A DNA stretch of 6,210 nt, taken from positions 1 to 6,210 of the forward strand of contig SLFV01000070.1 of the NCBI GenBank assembly GCA_007124075.1, read 5' to 3'. The translations under genes were made by a program, and so were the position numbers. This document shows positions 1 to 6,210 of the stretch, piece after piece. Positions within the stretch are counted from its first letter, which is position 1. Each line of letters starts with the position of its first letter. The DNA is from Roseimaritima sp. (GTDB taxonomy: Bacteria > Planctomycetota > Planctomycetia > Pirellulales > Pirellulaceae). Under the pieces are notes generated by a model that saw only the letters and a program-made list of their open reading frames with translations, had not been told where the DNA came from and did not search any database.

Positions 1-3000
1 CGAATTGCAGCGCAACGGCTCGCACCAGCCCAAGCCGCTGCTTGGGTTGCTGCCTTAGCCGATGCGTTGGAATCCGCCCACGCCCGCGGAGTGATACATC
101 GGGATGTTAAGCCAGCGAATGTGTTGGTGGATGATCAGGATATTGTTTACCTATGTGACTTTGGGTTAGCGCTACGGGAAACCGATTTGGGTCGGGGGCC
201 CAAGTTGGCGGGCACGCCTGCATACATGAGTCCAGAGCAAGCGCGAGGCGAGGGGCATCGTATCGACGCGCGATCGGACATCTACTCCTTGGGTGTCGTG
301 CTCTACGAGATGTTGACCGGAGTGCGTCCATTTTCCGGCGTAAAAGAGAAACTGGAATTGCTGCGCTGCGTCGCCCAAGAGGAGCCGCGATCGCCTCGGC
401 AGATCGATCACACGCTGCCTGAAGAACTGGAACGGATCACGCTCAAAAGCATGGCAAAGCGTCCCAGCGACCGTTACACCACGGCGGCTGAGTTTGCGGA
501 CGAACTGCGGGCGTTCTTGGAAGGAAAAAATGAGAGCAACCTTCGGAGTTTGGGCATTGTCCCGAAGGGACTGCGAAGTTTCGACGCGACCGACAGTGAT
601 TTTTTCATCGATCTGTTACCCGGTGTGCGTGACCGCTTTGGACTCCCCGGCAGTATCGCGTTTTGGAAACGACGACTTGAAGAACGGGATGCGGATCAGA
701 CATTTGGCGTAGGAATGATCTATGGACCAAGCGGATGTGGTAAATCGTCCTTAGTGAAGGCTGGTGTGCTGACTCGTTTGGCAAATCATGTCAAGACGGT
801 TTACATCGAGGCCACCAATGATGACACCGAGGCTCGTTTATTGAATGGCATGCGAAAAAGACTTCCGGATTTGTCCGATGGACTCTCTTTGGCGGATACG
901 GTTTCGTATTTGCGACGGCGGCAGGACAATGAGGCCGGTAGCAAGGTCGTTTTGGTGATCGATCAATTCGAGCAGTGGCTGTACACCCACAGTGATTATG
1001 GCAATACCGATCTTGCGGCGGCACTGCGGCAATGCGACGGTTCCAGGGTGCAAGCGTTGTTGTTGATTCGTGACGACTTTTGGATGGCGGCCACTCGATT
1101 GTTTCGCGACATGGATGTCAAACTGGTCGAAGGGCACAATACGGCTGCGGTTGATCTTTTCGACCATCACCACGCCCGAAAAGTGCTCATTGATTTTGGA
1201 AAGGCCTTTGGTCGTTTGCCTGAAAACTCAGCAGAAATGAGCCCCGAACAAGATCGTTTTTTGGATGATGCGATCCGCGGGCTGGCGGTCGAAGGGAGGG
1301 TCATTTCGGTACAGTTGGCACTGTTCGCTGAAATGGTAAAAGGAAAACCCTGGACACCGACGACACTGCGTCAACTGGGCGGAATTTCCGGGGTTGGTGT
1401 CGTGTTTTTGGAGGAGACGTTCAGCGGCTTGTCGGCGTCGGCATCGTATCGGCATCACCAGCTCGCCGCTCGCGCAGTGCTCGGTGAACTGTTGCCTGAT
1501 GAAACGACGACGATCAAGGGGCGTTGGCGCACGGGGGATCAACTTCGGATCGTTTCGGGATATGAAAAAAAGCAAGATGATTTCGATGAATTGATCCATA
1601 TTCTCGACACTCAATTGTGTTTGATCACGCCCATCGATCCTGACGGCGTGGAAAAAACGGATGGCAGGAGCGAGCAATGCAAGCCTATGACCGACAACGT
1701 TCCGGAGTTAGTGGTGGCACCGGGCGCATCGGGGCCGACATTGCGATATCAATTGACGCACGATTTTCTAGTGCCGTCATTGAGAACTTGGTTAAACCAA
1801 AAGCGGCTTGAGACCAATCGGGGGCGTGCCGAAATCCGGCTCGCCGAGCGGGCCGCCGCATGGAATACGAAACCGGAAAATCGCAATTTACCATCGCTCT
1901 GGGAGTGGCTGACGATTTGGCGATTGACCGACCATCGCAGATGGAAGCAAAAAGAGCAGGATGTGATGCGTCAGGCGAGGCGAGTTCATACAGCCCGTTT
2001 TGCGTTTTCGACAATCATGTCATCAGTCTTGTTGATGGCTGGGCTGGCAGTCAAGAATTGGAACGATGAAAGAATTCTGGAACACGACGCGGAAAGCCTG
2101 GTGCATATAATTGAGACCGCGGAGTATGCCAAGATTCCGGAATTAATCAACCTGCTTAACCCCATGAGATCGGTTGTCGATCCGAAACTGAGGGTGTCAT
2201 TGCAGCAGCATGCCATCGAGTCCGATGAGCGATTGAAACTCAGCTTAGGCTTGCTTGGCAGTGATCCCCAACAGGTTGATTATTTGACTGACCGATTGAT
2301 GCTCGCCGATGCCCGCCAAGTTCCACTACTGGTCAGTCAGTTGAAGCCTTACGCACAGCAACTCATGCCAGTTTTGTGGGCAAAAGCGAGGCAGAAAGAT
2401 GCGAAATCTTTGTTGCAAACGGCCAGTGCCTTGGCTGCGTATGACCCAGGAAATGAACTTTGGCATTCCATCGCAGGCGATGTATCCGAAAGGCTAGTCC
2501 AAGCAAATCCTTTAAGGCTTGCGATCTGGATTGATGCATTGATGCCGGCTGCATCGCAACTGAACCCCGAACTGCAGCGGATATTTGCCGCATCCACTGG
2601 GTCGCGATCACAGACGGAGATCGATCTGGCGACCGAAATCTTGCAATCGTATGCGGCAGACGATTTTTACCTCTTGCATGAATTGATATTGGTTGGGCAG
2701 CCACGTCAATTCGCAAGATTCTTTCCTTTGTATGCAAAGTTTCGCCAGCAGGCAATTGAATCGCTGCGCCGCGAACTATCAAGTCCGATAACAGGCCTTG
2801 CGGAGGAAGGCAGCGGAAAGGTTGCTGGTCTGCCGGGCCCTGCAAAAGGATTATCAGAGGATTTGTCTTACTTGGGTCGTCAGGCGGCGACTGAACGCCA
2901 AGCAAACGCTGCGATCGCCTTGATTCGTTTCGGTGATCGAGAACCGGTGTACCGATTTTTGACGATCGATCGCGATTCGGAAGCAGCAGCCCAATTCGTC

Positions 3001-4269
3001 CATCGGATTCGAGGGCGTGACGTCAGTCCGTCGTTACTGCTGGATGCATGGGACGAATTGAAACTTCGAGGCGTCTCAAATGTTTCGCAACAACGGCAAC
3101 AGCATCATTATCGTTTGTATTGGTTTTTATTAGGCATGGGGGAATTTGACTTAAAAGATTTTCCATCGCAGCGTCGCGAGGCATTGGTTAGCGAGTTTGC
3201 AGAAATGTATGCATTTCATCCTAGTCGAGCGGTTCACAGTGCACTGGGGTGGTTGCTTCGACGTTGGGGACAAGATGAAATCGTTCGTCGTGTCGATGAA
3301 ACGCCACTGGACCATGATCCCAGCGGAGATCGTGAATGGTTTGTGTTAGAAATTACACCCCCTCAGTATCCTTTATCGAACATCAACCCCGATACCAGAA
3401 TCACTGCGGATGCGGGTTCAATCAATACATCCGGAAATGAATTTACGGGCGATTCGATTCCGCTTCTGGATAACCTTACAAGTCCGGTCTACTTTACAAT
3501 GATCGTGCTGCCGGGTGGTGGGTTTTCCTTTGGGGAGGAAGATAATCCGACACCAACGGAAATTAGCGGCCCGATTGCGGTCTGCGATCGCGAGGTGACC
3601 TGGCGGCAATTCAGTCCGATGGATGGCGATCAACGCAGACGAGCTTGGACAGTTCAGTTCAAGCGCACCTTGTCTTCGGAAGACCCGGTTTTTGCCGTGA
3701 ATTGGTTCGAAGCGGTGAATTATTGCCGATGGTTGGGTTCCGCGATCGGGTTGGACGAGGATTCGCAAAGCTATGCCCATATCGATATACCTCAGGGAGC
3801 AGACTCCATGCCCGGGTGGCTTGAGCTGCCAGCAGGGACCCATTGGACGATGCAACCGAATCGGCTTGGCTTTCGTCTGTTAAATGAAGCGGAGTGGGAA
3901 TATGCAGCTAAGTTTGACGTCGATGGGACTTTCGGTTTCGGCGATAGCGAAGCGCTTCTCGAAGACTATGGATGGTACCAAACCAATTCGCAGCAGTGGT
4001 GTCGTCCGGTCGCCCAGTTGCGTCCAAACCTTGGAGGCTTATTTGATCTCCACGGCAATTTGTGGGAATGGACAGACGACTGGTATACACCGGGGGTGGA
4101 TCGGGTTAATCGCGGAGGCGGTTGGCTTAGTACTGCATGTCACTGTCGTTCAGCGATCCGCCGCGGGAATTCGCCGACGATGCGAAGTGACCGAATAGGC
4201 TTCCGCGTTGCATTCAGCCTGCCTGCCATTGAAGAAGCGAATGCATTAAAACATAGAAATAGAAATTGA
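1..4269 (+). CDS. Ser/Thr protein kinase - nSTAND1 NTPase - TM - HEAT-like - FGE-sulfatase fusion protein (5' partial)
   Basis: This is a large multidomain signalling protein; 1422 codons are visible and the start lies outside the window. The frame is open from base 1, and codons 1-32 already read as the kinase helix before the catalytic loop (ALADALESAHARGVI), so the TTG at 67 is not the start. Numbering from base 1: catalytic loop HRDVKPAN 33-40 (Asp35), DFG 53-55, GTPAYMSPE 71-79, DIYSLG 93-98, kinase end near 175. The kinase glycine loop and catalytic Lys are off-window. The STAND-type NTPase follows: Walker A GPSGCGKSS 242-250, Walker B VVLVIDQFE 316-324, LLLIRDDFW near 354-361 with a sensor-like Arg357. 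A conserved linker starts at LTHDFLVPS (585). One hydrophobic span at 667-684 has Arg-rich sequence before it (RQARR), suggesting the N-terminus is cytoplasmic. Residues 690-1150 are helical, HEAT-like. The FGE-sulfatase domain is about 1165-1407: EVTWRQF, AVNWFEAVNYCRWL, RLLNEAEWEYAA, DLHGNLWEWTDDW, RGGGW, IGFRVA. Kinase active-site residues are intact where visible. Domain calls are strong; ligand, targets and topology are inferred. Confidence 0.93.
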   Translation, partial: RIAAQRLAPAQAAAWVAALADALESAHARGVIHRDVKPANVLVDDQDIVYLCDFGLALRETDLGRGPKLAGTPAYMSPEQARGEGHRIDARSDIYSLGVVLYEMLTGVRPFSGVKEKLELLRCVAQEEPRSPRQIDHTLPEELERITLKSMAKRPSDRYTTAAEFADELRAFLEGKNESNLRSLGIVPKGLRSFDATDSDFFIDLLPGVRDRFGLPGSIAFWKRRLEERDADQTFGVGMIYGPSGCGKSSLVKAGVLTRLANHVKTVYIEATNDDTEARLLNGMRKRLPDLSDGLSLADTVSYLRRRQDNEAGSKVVLVIDQFEQWLYTHSDYGNTDLAAALRQCDGSRVQALLLIRDDFWMAATRLFRDMDVKLVEGHNTAAVDLFDHHHARKVLIDFGKAFGRLPENSAEMSPEQDRFLDDAIRGLAVEGRVISVQLALFAEMVKGKPWTPTTLRQLGGISGVGVVFLEETFSGLSASASYRHHQLAARAVLGELLPDETTTIKGRWRTGDQLRIVSGYEKKQDDFDELIHILDTQLCLITPIDPDGVEKTDGRSEQCKPMTDNVPELVVAPGASGPTLRYQLTHDFLVPSLRTWLNQKRLETNRGRAEIRLAERAAAWNTKPENRNLPSLWEWLTIWRLTDHRRWKQKEQDVMRQARRVHTARFAFSTIMSSVLLMAGLAVKNWNDERILEHDAESLVHIIETAEYAKIPELINLLNPMRSVVDPKLRVSLQQHAIESDERLKLSLGLLGSDPQQVDYLTDRLMLADARQVPLLVSQLKPYAQQLMPVLWAKARQKDAKSLLQTASALAAYDPGNELWHSIAGDVSERLVQANPLRLAIWIDALMPAASQLNPELQRIFAASTGSRSQTEIDLATEILQSYAADDFYLLHELILVGQPRQFARFFPLYAKFRQQAIESLRRELSSPITGLAEEGSGKVAGLPGPAKGLSEDLSYLGRQAATERQANAAIALIRFGDREPVYRFLTIDRDSEAAAQFVHRIRGRDVSPSLLLDAWDELKLRGVSNVSQQRQQHHYRLYWFLLGMGEFDLKDFPSQRREALVSEFAEMYAFHPSRAVHSALGWLLRRWGQDEIVRRVDETPLDHDPSGDREWFVLEITPPQYPLSNINPDTRITADAGSINTSGNEFTGDSIPLLDNLTSPVYFTMIVLPGGGFSFGEEDNPTPTEISGPIAVCDREVTWRQFSPMDGDQRRRAWTVQFKRTLSSEDPVFAVNWFEAVNYCRWLGSAIGLDEDSQSYAHIDIPQGADSMPGWLELPAGTHWTMQPNRLGFRLLNEAEWEYAAKFDVDGTFGFGDSEALLEDYGWYQTNSQQWCRPVAQLRPNLGGLFDLHGNLWEWTDDWYTPGVDRVNRGGGWLSTACHCRSAIRRGNSPTMRSDRIGFRVAFSLPAIEEANALKHRNRN

Positions 4270-4323
4270 CTAGCGGGCAATCGAGCAGCGAGACCACGAA
4301 CCGCTCCACACATTCCCCGCTAG
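4270..4323. repeat. Inverted repeat CTAGCGGG...CCCGCTAG directly after the upstream stop codon
   Basis: CTAGCGGG (4270-4277) and its exact complement CCCGCTAG (4316-4323) enclose 38 nt, starting at the base after the TGA of the kinase-STAND-FGE gene. A shorter nested pairing, GAGC 4283-4286 with GCTC 4303-4306 (or AGCG 4287-4290 with CGCT 4302-4305), could form inside. The position suggests a 3'-end structure of the upstream mRNA. No T-run follows, so it is not a classic intrinsic terminator; it could also be a dispersed genomic repeat unit. Confidence 0.6.
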
Positions 4324-4415
4324 CGCAGGCAGCGTGAAGGGTTAGGCCTCGCTGGCGCCTCGAAATAAAATCAGGAGCGTGTCCAGATCGATAAACCGCT
4401 GTCAGGCCCCTATGA

Positions 4416-4444
4416 CCTGCGGTGACTGGTGTCACTGAAGCAGG
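4416..4444. repeat. Imperfect hairpin in the uvrA upstream region
   Basis: CCTGC (4416-4420) pairs with GCAGG (4440-4444), and GTGAC (4422-4426) pairs with GTCAC (4431-4435) around a TGGT tetraloop. The two stems are separated by an asymmetric 1-by-4 internal loop. There is no trailing T-run, so terminator function is not supported. It could be an RNA element or a protein-binding dyad; function is unknown. Confidence 0.45.
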
Positions 4445-4623
4445 CTGATCGAAATCTAGCGCACGGAGGACAGGGAGCAGGCGCCCAGCAGATAGTGACT
4501 GCTTGTTTGGAATAACGACAGGTCGCGTTGCAACCTCAAGCACGGGCAGACACTCAAAAAGGCTCCCGGGACACCGTATAGATTTTGAAAAAGCAGCGAC
4601 AGAACAACTTCCGTTTAAGTGAA

Positions 4624-4643
4624 CCGAGCCGAGCCGAGCCGAA
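4624..4643. repeat. Pentanucleotide tandem repeat (CCGAG x3 plus CCGAA)
   Basis: Three exact CCGAG units (4624-4638) are followed by one variant CCGAA unit (4639-4643), about 140 bp upstream of the uvrA start. It lies outside any supported gene, so copy-number change would not shift a reading frame. It may simply be slippage-generated. Confidence 0.7.
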
Positions 4644-4717
4644 GTGTTCAGGCGTTTAGTCCCTGGCCGGATCGCCCCAATAGCAAGAGAATCGTAGATG
4701 CGTTCATGGCGTGGCAC

Positions 4718-4744
4718 TTGAACCGAGGAGCTGGCGAGTAAAAC
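4718..4744 (+). promoter_or_regulatory. Weak promoter-like site upstream of uvrA
   Basis: TTGAAC (4718-4723) resembles a -35 hexamer, and TAAAAC (4739-4744) matches four of six bases of a -10 hexamer at a short 15-bp spacing, placing transcription start roughly 30-40 bp before the uvrA ATG. The match is poor and planctomycete promoter rules are not well known to me, so this is only a candidate. I looked for LexA-type dyads (CTGT-N8-ACAG, GAAC/GTTC types) near uvrA and saw none. Confidence 0.2.
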
Positions 4745-4785
4745 CGATCCCTGAATTCTGAAACGGGAAGAGCAATTCATCCGTT

Positions 4786-6210
4786 ATGAAGACACCCGAC
4801 ATTATTGTGCGAGGAGCGCGCGAGCACAACTTGCGCGACGTAAGCCTGGATTTGCCTCGAGGCAAAATGATCTGCTTCACCGGTGTCTCTGGCAGTGGCA
4901 AGTCCTCCCTGGCGTTCGACACGCTGTACGCCGAAGGCCAGCGGCGGTATATCGAGTCGCTAAGCAATTACGCGCGGCAGTTCATGGGGCAAATGCCCAA
5001 ACCAGATGTTGAGTTCATCAGCGGTCTGAGCCCTTCGATTTCAGTCAGTCAGAAATCAACGGGAAACAATCCACGCAGCACCGTCGGCACGATCACCGAA
5101 CTGAATGATTTTCTACGGGTTTTGTACGCACGGGTAGGAACTCCGCATTGTCCGGCCTGCGGGGCTGTGATTCAGGCTCAGACACGCGAAGCGATTGTCG
5201 GTCAATTGCTGGCTTTACCGACGGCCGAACCGTTGGCGATTTTAGCTCCCGTTGCCAAAAAACAGAAAGGCCAGTTCCGCGAGCTGCTGGCTGATATGCG
5301 GAAGCAGGGCTACGCGCGTGGCCGCATTGACGGACAATGGATCATGTTGTCCGATCCACCACCGTTGGATGGGCGTCGCCGTCATGATGTGGAGGTGGTG
5401 ATCGACCGTTTCGAAACGGGGCCACGCGATCGGGGCAAGCTTACCGAGAGTGTCGAGTCAGCGTTGAAACTGGGGCGTGGCATGCTGGTGGCGGTTCTGA
5501 CACCCGGGGACGTTGAATCCGTTGCCGCGGACGCGGACGTTATCGAGACAACGGCTGCGGTCAGTGCAACGCAGGACATCTTGTTTTCGTCGGAGTACGC
5601 GTGTGCTGACTGCGGGATCAGTTACCCTGCCCCGTCGCCACAATTGTTTAGTTTCAATAGCCCACAGGGCATGTGTCCGGCGTGCGATGGGCTGGGGCAC
5701 TTGTACACATTTGTGCCGGAATTACTGATACCCGATCCTGCAGTTTCACTGAACGACGGAGCGATACCGCTGATTGGTCCCTGGCGGGATCTGGGGCGTT
5801 ATCGCCGACACATTCTCAACGGCGCTGCAAAATGGATTGAGAACCAGGCAGGTCTGCAAAGCGGACAATCGCTCAAGGTCCCCTGGCAGGCATTGCCGGC
5901 GGACGTGCAGCAGTTTTGGCTTTGGGGTGCACAGGATGCTATTGATTTTACGTGGCGTGGTGGACGTCGCGCAACGAAGTATCAAGGCAGTTTTACGGGG
6001 CTGATTCCAGAACTGCTGGAGCGTTATCGAACCAGCAAGAACAAGATGCAACTGCGACAGTTGGAAAGGCACATGGACACGCTGGCCTGCCCCGACTGTC
6101 AGGGGCACCGTTTAAATCCTCAGGCTCGATCGGTACGAATTACAACTGCCGCTTCTGGATTCGACAAACCCTCGCTGTCGATCGCTGAGGTGTCCGAGTT
6201 GTCAATAGAC
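4786..6210 (+). CDS. uvrA: UvrA, excinuclease ABC subunit A (3' partial, N-terminal 475 residues)
   Basis: UvrA is the cytoplasmic DNA-damage-recognition ATPase of nucleotide excision repair; it dimerises, binds damaged DNA and loads UvrB. The frame opens at ATG 4786, preceded by an in-frame TGA at 4759, and stays open to the window edge. Residues 6-21 (IIVRGAREHNLRDVSL) match the UvrA N-terminus. Walker A GVSGSGKSS is at 33-41, followed by LAFDTLYAEGQRRY, SLSNYARQF, the Q-loop region SVSQKSTG around 86-93 and NPRSTVGTITE 95-105. The UvrB-binding region follows, with LAPVAKKQKG, GYARGRIDG and HDVEVVIDRF. Zinc-module cysteines are C273/C276 (CADC) and C297/C300 (CPACDG) around QLFSFNSPQG, and a later CPDC is at 435-438. 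An extra CPAC at 122-125 is noted separately. Family members are usually about 940 residues or longer; the ABC signature and second ATPase half lie off-window. A purine-rich GGGAAG at 4765-4770 is a weak, distant ribosome-binding candidate. Identification is near certain. Confidence 0.97.
   Translation, partial: MKTPDIIVRGAREHNLRDVSLDLPRGKMICFTGVSGSGKSSLAFDTLYAEGQRRYIESLSNYARQFMGQMPKPDVEFISGLSPSISVSQKSTGNNPRSTVGTITELNDFLRVLYARVGTPHCPACGAVIQAQTREAIVGQLLALPTAEPLAILAPVAKKQKGQFRELLADMRKQGYARGRIDGQWIMLSDPPPLDGRRRHDVEVVIDRFETGPRDRGKLTESVESALKLGRGMLVAVLTPGDVESVAADADVIETTAAVSATQDILFSSEYACADCGISYPAPSPQLFSFNSPQGMCPACDGLGHLYTFVPELLIPDPAVSLNDGAIPLIGPWRDLGRYRRHILNGAAKWIENQAGLQSGQSLKVPWQALPADVQQFWLWGAQDAIDFTWRGGRRATKYQGSFTGLIPELLERYRTSKNKMQLRQLERHMDTLACPDCQGHRLNPQARSVRITTAASGFDKPSLSIAEVSELSID

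Larger units (their letters stand above)
4270..4785. other. 516-bp intergenic gap between kinase-STAND-FGE gene and uvrA
   Basis: No plus-strand gene is seen here; plus-strand starts such as ATG 4412 and ATG 4698 give fewer than ten codons. The gap contains an 8-bp inverted repeat just after the upstream stop, an imperfect hairpin at 4416-4444, a GCCTCG direct repeat (4346-4351 and 4357-4362), an 8-bp palindrome GTTGCAAC (4527-4534), a CCGAG tandem array and three CTAGCG words (4270, 4320, 4456). A minus-strand frame of 188 codons (4780 down to 4214) crosses the whole gap but lacks coding-like composition or a recognisable motif; see the findings. The gap should hold the uvrA promoter and leader. 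I see no transposase remnant, tRNA or obvious riboswitch. Confidence 0.8.

Noticed and set aside
67..69. TTG as the start codon of the kinase-STAND-FGE gene
   Set aside because: The frame is open upstream to base 1 and encodes the kinase helix preceding HRD. Starting here would remove the glycine loop, catalytic lysine and most of the kinase N-lobe.
1228..1677. Minus-strand open frame of 149 codons inside the NTPase region
   Set aside because: It lies entirely opposite strongly conserved STAND coding sequence and shows no recognisable motif; it is a shadow of the real gene. The same applies to other antisense frames at 2363-2905 and 3418-3855.
4270..4323. Rho-independent terminator for the upstream gene
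   Set aside because: The stem is only 8 bp with a 38-nt loop and no T-run follows, so it was kept only as an inverted repeat.
4577..4584. TATAGATT as a -10 element for uvrA
   Set aside because: No acceptable -35 hexamer was seen 16-18 bp upstream, and it would imply a leader of about 200 nt.
4270..4785. SOS/LexA box for uvrA
   Set aside because: No CTGT-N8-ACAG or GAAC/GTTC-type dyad with correct spacing was found in the gap; the planctomycete LexA motif is not known to me, so absence is not proof.
5746..6108. Minus-strand open frame opposite uvrA
   Set aside because: The plus strand is unambiguous UvrA throughout this stretch; the antisense translation has no domain-like features.

Overview
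The window most resembles a chromosomal segment from a planctomycete (Planctomycetota, Pirellulales-like). The main reason is the first gene. Its architecture is a Ser/Thr protein kinase, an nSTAND1-type NTPase, one membrane span, a long HEAT-like helical stretch and a C-terminal FGE-sulfatase (SUMF1/EgtB/PvdO) domain, which is a hallmark of that phylum. The conserved linker wording after the NTPase (LTHDFLVPSLR, then RGRAE.RLAERAA.WN) also fits that lineage. The taxonomic call rests on remembered family patterns, not on a search.

Layout. Positions 1-4269 (+) hold the 3' 1422 codons of the kinase-STAND-FGE gene. Its true start lies left of the window, because the frame is open from base 1 and already encodes kinase sequence. 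Positions 4270-4785 are a 516-bp gap without a convincing gene. It carries an 8-bp inverted repeat right after the stop codon, a second imperfect hairpin, a pentanucleotide tandem repeat, recurrent CTAGCG words and a weak promoter-like site. Positions 4786-6210 (+) hold the first 475 codons of uvrA, the nucleotide excision repair damage-recognition ATPase, cut by the right edge.

The two genes share an orientation but are separated by a long structured gap, so they are probably separate transcription units. Nothing in the sequence ties the kinase protein to DNA repair. The kinase protein reads as a single-pass membrane signalling protein: kinase and NTPase modules on the cytoplasmic side, helical and FGE-like modules predicted on the other side. 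The FGE-like module lacks the cysteine spacing of genuine formylglycine-generating enzymes and may be a binding domain. No reverse transcriptase, CRISPR array, tRNA, rRNA or insertion sequence was seen.
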